From NCBI GenBank assembly GCA_035688305.1, contig DASSNC010000111.1:1-64000 (forward strand): 64,000 bases of DNA, in the 5' to 3' direction. A program made the position numbers and the translations under genes. This document shows, piece by piece, positions 59,801-64,000 of this stretch. The stretch is from 66-474 sp035688305. Its GTDB lineage: Bacteria > Pseudomonadota > Gammaproteobacteria > Xanthomonadales > Rhodanobacteraceae. The notes below the pieces were generated by a model that made no database searches, had not been told where the DNA came from, and worked only from the letters and a program-made list of their open reading frames with translations. Position 1 is the stretch's first letter. Every line of letters starts with the position of its first letter.

Positions 59801-61799
59801 AAGCGGGTGAATAGGCTCGAGATCGACGAGATCCGTCTTGGGCGGATGAGTAGTCGACCATGTCAATGAGAACCGGCAGGGGCTTGCCTGCACTTCCATC
59901 GACAATGATGTTGTCAGGTTTTAGGTCTCCATGAGCCACCGCTCGCCCATGCAGATTTTCAATCACATCGATGAGCTCGACGATAAACTCTATCGCTGCA
60001 AGCGCCTCTCCTAGTGGGCCGGTTCCCATGCTCTCCGCAAGCGTTCTGCCGGGAACATACTCCTGAACCAGAACAATCGCATCGCCAGTCCAATGCACAT
60101 TAAGCAGTCGAGCAGTCCCCTTAGCCGGAGCCTCTGCTAACTGCTGAGCATGGTCTAAAAACGCAAGGATTCGGGAGCGCTCCTTAGCAATGTTCCCGAG
60201 CGTGAGCGACTGCCACATCTTTACGAGGCGCAGTTGTCCTTCGGAATCGGCTCTCCAGACAATCGCCCGCTCATCGTCGCTTATGAGCTCGGTCTCGAGA
60301 TAAGCCTTGAAGATATCTCTCTGTGTCTTCAATGTTCGGTAGCGCTCGAGCCCTTCGATTGTCGACTTTTCATCGCTGCCTGAAACAAGAGCGGCGTTGA
60401 ACGCTGCAAGCATTTCGCCCGCGTCGCTGAATCGATTGGACTGGTCCACGTCCAGACACTTCTCGAACCACGGATGCAGATTAGAAAACTCTCCGTCTGC
60501 GTCGATCGTACTGTTCCATTCTGGCGGCTCGCCGCGGGGAGGCTCCCCAAATAGCAGACGGTGAATCACGCATCCCAGCAAAAATACATCCCTGCGAAGT
60601 AGATCAACAGGTCCACCCAAGATGTCCTCAGGCATGCTGGAAGTAGAAAGAAACTGAAACCGAGACTCGCCTAGCGTCTGGACTTCAGGTAAAGATGCAG
60701 ACATCAAATGTGAGAGTTTTACCGTACTTGGTAGCTCCACCCATACGCTGTGAGCACCCAAATCCAAGTGAGCGGCGTTCAATGCGTGAATCGGTGCTAC
60801 CGACGACAGAACCTGTCGTGCTAAGGCGATGCGTTCTCCTGCGGTGGCACCAGCGAGGTCCGACTGAGCGAACTCGCTCAAGCGCTTCATCCGTCGTCGG
60901 CGCTCGAAAACCTCCCAGTAAGAGACACCACGCTCCGGATCTTCCGCCTTTGGCTTGAAAATCGACTCACCGCACTTCGGGTTCCGATCATCCAACCAAG
61001 CGATAACCTTCCTTTCACGACCTGCTATTTCCGCGCGCCCGGCTTCGGTCTGAAACCGTGTGTCAGCCTTTGCAAAGTTCCAGCGGCGCAGGAGTCCGCA
61101 GGAATTGTCAATTCCAGACTCCTCCACGTCAAACTCGGCATAGAGCTCTTCACGGTGCTGGAATGTGGGCGCGTCTACACGCGCTATGAAGCCACCATAA
61201 TTGCGTTTGCCAACTTGGAATATTCCACCACCCACATTGAAAAAGCGCCTGAAGCGCTGCATCCAGACATCGCTCGTGAAGTCTTCGAAGAAGACAGGAC
61301 CAAAGGCTTTGATTCTTTTATCCTTGTTTCGGACAACCTTGATGAAGTCATCGATGTAGAAGACGAACGCTGACTCGCTATCGGCAATCTGAGACCGATC
61401 TTTGGTATTGGTCAGCACTACCGCTGACTGGATCATCGGGGTGGGCAGAGGATCAGTTAATCCCTCCTTCTTAGCCTGCTCTGATAATGATTTTTTAAGA
61501 ATGGGATGAAGTTCGCGCGCGATCTCTGCGATTTTCCCTACGGGGGATCGACCATTGTTGCGGTTTCCATTGAACCAGTTGCCATCGCGACTACTGATCG
61601 GCCCCTTCCAGTCCTTCAAGTCGACCAGCAAAAAGCGATCTTCCAACACAAGAACTACGTCGATTTCTCGAGTACCTTTTCCAGGCAAAGACAGATCAAG
61701 GTTCGTAAACGCGTGCCAACTATCTGGGAGAGCCTTAAGTTTGTCTAATCCTGGAACCTCACGAACATGAATTCCACGGCCATTGTTGAATATTTTCAT
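56874..61799 (-). CDS. NERD / kinase-like / kinase / SF1 helicase fusion, defence candidate
   Basis: This is a 1641-residue multidomain protein, probably cytoplasmic. Residues about 15-70 form a NERD nuclease-like domain (EIDVVLVLEDRFLLVDLKDWKG). A degenerate kinase-like domain (about 200-470) has HLDLGAHSVWV and RRDVFLLGCVIHRLLFGEPP. A second kinase domain (about 490-730) keeps VKMW and the catalytic loop HGDLKPDN (H623-N630). The C-terminal 600 residues are an SF1 helicase of the Upf1/COG1112 type: GPPGTGKT (K1072), DEAA (about 1311-1314), GDHAQLEPQ, DSYQGKEN and NVALSRA. Kinase plus Upf1-type helicase is the layout of Mokosh MkoA; NERD plus kinase recalls PglW. It overlaps the 505-residue gene by four bases. 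Confidence 0.85.
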   Translation of the reverse strand: MKIFNNGRGIHVREVPGLDKLKALPDSWHAFTNLDLSLPGKGTREIDVVLVLEDRFLLVDLKDWKGPISSRDGNWFNGNRNNGRSPVGKIAEIARELHPILKKSLSEQAKKEGLTDPLPTPMIQSAVVLTNTKDRSQIADSESAFVFYIDDFIKVVRNKDKRIKAFGPVFFEDFTSDVWMQRFRRFFNVGGGIFQVGKRNYGGFIARVDAPTFQHREELYAEFDVEESGIDNSCGLLRRWNFAKADTRFQTEAGRAEIAGRERKVIAWLDDRNPKCGESIFKPKAEDPERGVSYWEVFERRRRMKRLSEFAQSDLAGATAGERIALARQVLSSVAPIHALNAAHLDLGAHSVWVELPSTVKLSHLMSASLPEVQTLGESRFQFLSTSSMPEDILGGPVDLLRRDVFLLGCVIHRLLFGEPPRGEPPEWNSTIDADGEFSNLHPWFEKCLDVDQSNRFSDAGEMLAAFNAALVSGSDEKSTIEGLERYRTLKTQRDIFKAYLETELISDDERAIVWRADSEGQLRLVKMWQSLTLGNIAKERSRILAFLDHAQQLAEAPAKGTARLLNVHWTGDAIVLVQEYVPGRTLAESMGTGPLGEALAAIEFIVELIDVIENLHGRAVAHGDLKPDNIIVDGSAGKPLPVLIDMVDYSSAQDGSRRSRAYSPASGGRFERDRYAVTKIAEELLARLDINAEVARRIERAIEECRMGPPANGTLLPLREALEVAAKPPTESDLPSFTISIPRTESGPMLPDEGQFWIVKSDRRLKIVGAVEELSVELGATGAPSKAWRNKLEQAQASWLAKQKICGFRANLVIESGLSQLGAISSILQLPEVAAALGAPPPQIKEESEQELSQVASIEAKEDELVEREQAAGEGGARGSLDVPLLWERSIRIEGELKTEVLALGDSTYRSQARLHVLPIQLSVGNLDFDRKDVVAVERLDNNGIWRKIGALDVQKTSADALAIHGYVDGSRGPIVRDGDRLRFQSRMENTSWQRREEATTRILTKNSVAPELLDAFYPATGKRPYNITIEVEEDLLVQRYKLNPTQVAAFKGIVAHRPLGLLQGPPGTGKTRFIGALVHYALTHGLARNVLVASQSHEAVNNAAEAVLNLFGKDRDSLSMIRVGAEGQISESLRPYHAAAVERAYKDDFVATRELRMGVVARYLGLSETECETVMFFEDTIRPILARVSELVEANSETVRVNSLKATVQQRLLDRGIDCDLSEVESSEVENMVTSLFFSRLSNETAHRVERLRNIAELGRDIVGTVSTWQRSYETFLAGTRQVVSGTCVGLGRSSLGLTKTTFDLVIVDEAARCTPSELAVPIQAGKWVVLVGDHAQLEPQHSPDVVDALALELKISAAEVVKSDFERAFESTYGKHGGHTLKKQYRMLPPIGRLVSNSFYDRALQHERTKPEIPPGALPPELAVPLVWVSTDAMGASAYQRAGSIRRGSLHNAAEADVIVWLLKRWSEHEPFLSWIKTLPDGVEAIGVICAYAAQLELVRRKLQSESLPEVFRRAIKVDTIDSYQGKENLIVILSLVRNNADGIKDRGAPTIQPGFLAKKNRINVALSRAMDRLVIVGAKAAWREGSPLGAVSAGFDEEVKGGDAMRLDASELLASPKSSRKGKEKVTGRVKRKEGDV

Positions 61800-61994
61800 T
61801 CAGCGCGCCTGCTCTTGAGTCCACACATGCTCCGCCATCCAAGCACCAATCCGCCAAGGTTCCGGAGCCACTCAGAACCCGTGTTGCGCATAACGACGCT
61901 TGATCTTCACGGGTTGCTTTGTCGGTAATCTGACCGAATTAACTTGATTCGAGCTACCAATCTCCTTGATGCACGCGCCTTGGATGCGTCGATC
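61800..61994. promoter_or_regulatory. gap upstream of the helicase gene, probable promoter region
   Basis: These 195 bases separate the end of hsdR from the start of the NERD-kinase-helicase gene. Both genes run on the minus strand, so either read-through or an internal promoter is possible. The sequence is AT-richer than hsdR, but I found no pair of boxes with correct spacing. No terminator hairpin with a T-run is visible after hsdR. It encodes nothing recognisable. Confidence 0.4.
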
Positions 61995-64000
61995 TCAGAC
62001 CGAAGTATCGGTGGAACGCACCACGCTCCCTTCGCGCAATGATTCGTAAAGCCGGGCAGGGCCCAACAATACCTCACGGATACCAGTACGCACGCGTTCG
62101 GAATCCAGGGCCTGGGTGCTCATCGAGGTATGCGCGGCCAAGGCATCCATGATCGCATTCATCAGCTCTCTGCCGAGGTCGGGCGAGTTGGCGAACTGCT
62201 CCTTGGTATTGCTGGCCGCCTGCTGAATCAGGGTTTCCGATTCCAGCAGTTTGCCCTTGATGACATTGTTCACGTAGCTCAGCTTATCGTTTTCGGTAAG
62301 GTCGCCCTGGAACAGGTCGTTGACCTGCTCGATGATCTGCGCGAGCTGCTCCTTCGCCGGGTCGCGAATCTCATGCGTCCCGGTTTCGTCCATCGGCTTC
62401 AGCTTCGGGTACCGCTGGTCCATCAGTGACATCGCGGCCTTGCCAAGATTGCGCAGCCGGTGATGGGTCAGCACGATTTGCGACAGGTCGATGGTTTCGC
62501 GCTCGCGGCCGAATTCCAGCAGCGGCAACAGGCGCTTGAAGAAGATCGCCCGCTTCTCCACCGCCGTATTGCCGTAATCGAAGATCTGCGACAGGAATGC
62601 GTACACACGCAGATAGATGCCGAGGTTCTTCTTGAACAGTTGCAGCGCGTTCATCTCGTCCTGCGCGGCTTGCTCGGCCTTGGCATCCCGGCCCTCCTGC
62701 GCAGCACGCCATGACTGCTGTGCAGCCCGGTACTGCCTCAGCAAGCGTTCCGCGACCGGTTCGATCGTCGCCGCCAGTTCACGTTGAGCGCCTTGCGGAT
62801 CCAGTTCCGCCCGCACCACGCGCTCGACTTCGTTGTCGTCGTAGTGCCCGGATGCGTTTAGTTGTGCAAGCAGGTCGTAGACCAGATTCGGATCGGTGAC
62901 ACGCTCCAGCTCTGCGGTTTCGTAGTAGGTCTTGAACGCCTGCAGAATTTCCCCGGCATCGTTGACGAAATCCAGTACGTAGGTGGTGTCCTTCTTGCCG
63001 AACGGGCCGCGATACGCCCGATTGAGACGTGACAATGTCTGCACAGCTTGGATGCCGGCAAGGCGCTTGTCCACGTACATGCCGCACAGCAAAGGCTGGT
63101 CGAAGCCGGTCTGGAACTTGTTGGCGACCAGCAGGATTTGATACTCGTCGGTCGCGAACGCCTCGCGCATGTCCTGGCGGCGCAGGGTCGGATTCAGCGA
63201 CGTGCTGTTTTCCGTGAACGCGTCCGGACCGGATTCGGGGTCGTGCACTTCGCCCGAGAACGCCACCAGCGTGCCGATCGGATAGCCGCGATCCTTGATG
63301 TACTTGTCGATGGCAAGCTGCCAGCGCACCGCCTCCACGCGGCTGGCCACCACCACCATCGCCTTGGCGTGGCCGTCGAGCAACGGCGCGACGTTCTCGC
63401 GGAAGTGCTCGACCACCACCTGCACCTTCTGCGCGATGTTGTACGGGTGCAGCCGCACCCAGCGCATGATGCCCTTCAGGGCCGAGTTGACCTCGACTTC
63501 CTTCTCGTCCCATTCCTTGCCCTGGTTGGCCAGCTTGAACGCGAGTTTGTACGGTGTGTAGTTTTCCAGCACGTCGAGGATGAATTCCTCCTCGATCGCT
63601 TGGCGCATGGAATAGATGTGGAACGGCGCGGGCTTGTTGTCGTCGCCCGCCGGCCGGTCCGGAGCGGGTCGCGTGCCGAACAGCTCCATCGTCTTGGCCT
63701 TCGGTGTCGCGGTGAAGGCCACGTAGGTCACGCCCGCGGTGTTCGCCCGTGCGGCCATCTGCACGGCCAGCATGTCCTCGGTGTCGATCTCGCCGCCGTC
63801 TTCTATCTCCGCAAGTTCCTGCACGGAGAGCACCTGCCGCAACTTGCTGGCTGCCTCGCCGGTCTGCGAACTGTGCGCCTCGTCGGCGATCACCGCAAAG
63901 CGCTTGCCCTGCGTCGCGGCCAGTTCCTGTACGGTCTTCAGCGCGAACGGAAAAGTCTGGATCGTGCACACGACGATCTTCTTGCCGCCGGCCAGCGCTT
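61995..64000 (-). CDS. hsdR: type I restriction enzyme R subunit HsdR, 5' end beyond the window
   Basis: HsdR is the DNA-translocating and cutting subunit of type I restriction-modification. The visible C-terminal 668 codons contain helicase motifs: VIADEAHSSQTGEA (motif II), AFTATPKA (motif III), ANKFQTGFDQPLL (motif V) and QTLSRLNRAYRG (motif VI), followed by the long C-terminal region. The N-terminal nuclease and Walker A motif, and hsdM/hsdS, must lie to the right of this window. GC content is clearly higher than in the neighbouring helicase gene. The stop at 61995 is normal-looking and the frame is intact. Confidence 0.92.
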   Translation of the reverse strand, partial: ALAGGKKIVVCTIQTFPFALKTVQELAATQGKRFAVIADEAHSSQTGEAASKLRQVLSVQELAEIEDGGEIDTEDMLAVQMAARANTAGVTYVAFTATPKAKTMELFGTRPAPDRPAGDDNKPAPFHIYSMRQAIEEEFILDVLENYTPYKLAFKLANQGKEWDEKEVEVNSALKGIMRWVRLHPYNIAQKVQVVVEHFRENVAPLLDGHAKAMVVVASRVEAVRWQLAIDKYIKDRGYPIGTLVAFSGEVHDPESGPDAFTENSTSLNPTLRRQDMREAFATDEYQILLVANKFQTGFDQPLLCGMYVDKRLAGIQAVQTLSRLNRAYRGPFGKKDTTYVLDFVNDAGEILQAFKTYYETAELERVTDPNLVYDLLAQLNASGHYDDNEVERVVRAELDPQGAQRELAATIEPVAERLLRQYRAAQQSWRAAQEGRDAKAEQAAQDEMNALQLFKKNLGIYLRVYAFLSQIFDYGNTAVEKRAIFFKRLLPLLEFGRERETIDLSQIVLTHHRLRNLGKAAMSLMDQRYPKLKPMDETGTHEIRDPAKEQLAQIIEQVNDLFQGDLTENDKLSYVNNVIKGKLLESETLIQQAASNTKEQFANSPDLGRELMNAIMDALAAHTSMSTQALDSERVRTGIREVLLGPARLYESLREGSVVRSTDTSV

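Larger units (their letters stand above)
42780..64000. mobile_element. genomic island inserted in thyA (right end beyond the window)
   Basis: The left border is the point where thyA homology ends (42779/42780). Inside, the base composition falls well below that of the core, codon use changes, and the content is typical of mobile defence islands: a replacement thyA, a two-recombinase-plus-small-protein module, a nuclease-STAND NTPase, a helicase/kinase pair and type I restriction. The right border and the remaining 3' part of thyA are not in this window, so size and transfer mechanism are unknown. hsdR at the right has higher GC than its neighbours, suggesting separate acquisition. Confidence 0.85.

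Noticed and set aside
55360..61799. Straight assignment as a Mokosh type I system.
   Set aside because: The helicase-kinase part fits MkoA, but the partner shows no phospholipase-D HKD motif or membrane segment, and the NERD domain is extra.

Overview
The window looks like a chromosomal segment of a high-GC gammaproteobacterium of the Xanthomonadales (Xanthomonadaceae or Rhodanobacteraceae type). The basis is gene order and protein character: pilT-pilU, then pyrB/ruvX/yqgE/tonB/gshB divergent from a pilGHIJ-chpA cluster, together with intergenic families (CGGGACT-like heptamers and GTAGGTTGGG repeats) that I associate with this order. No rRNA, tRNA or CRISPR array was recognised.

Core region (1-42779). 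1-1990 is a response regulator/sensor kinase pair. 2166-4536 holds the twitching-motility ATPase genes pilT and pilU, separated by an inverted repeat of heptamers. 4595-10425 is a minus-strand block running gshB > tonB > yqgE > ruvX > pyrB > a lipoprotein gene of unknown role. 10642-23086 is the Pil-Chp chemosensory cluster (pilG, pilH, pilI, pilJ, a 2052-residue chpA, a degenerate protein in the chpB position, chpC) with a pirin gene at its end. It regulates the same type IV pili that PilT and PilU retract. 23094-29244 has rsmE, a small exported protein, bioA, a HisN-like phosphatase, dodecin, an orphan response regulator, pdxH and a signal-less BtuF-like protein. 29245-29955 is a hairpin-rich non-coding stretch. 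yggT-proC follow, then a compound tandem-repeat array (31.45-32.2 kb), an MdtABC-type RND efflux operon, a POT peptide transporter, and a 133-bp tandem duplication in front of thyA.

Island (about 42780 to beyond 64000). The resident thyA is cut after its GVPF motif, losing the folate/dUMP-binding C-terminal third. About 100 bp further on is a complete, diverged, lower-GC thyA that probably replaces it. Next comes a three-gene module of two large tyrosine-recombinase-like proteins and a small coiled-coil protein. This resembles the Tn554 TnpABC and gamma-mobile-trio modules. Convergent to it, on the minus strand, is a defence-like block: the 3' part of a type I restriction hsdR (entering from the right edge); a 1641-residue NERD / kinase-like / kinase / SF1 helicase protein; an unrecognised 505-residue protein overlapping it by four bases; and a 2013-residue STAND NTPase with a DUF4297/Cap4-like nuclease domain. 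Base composition drops clearly at 42.8 kb and rises again in hsdR.

The most interesting items are the helicase/505-residue pair, which matches no described system exactly, and the thyA-disrupting, thyA-carrying recombinase-trio island that brought it.
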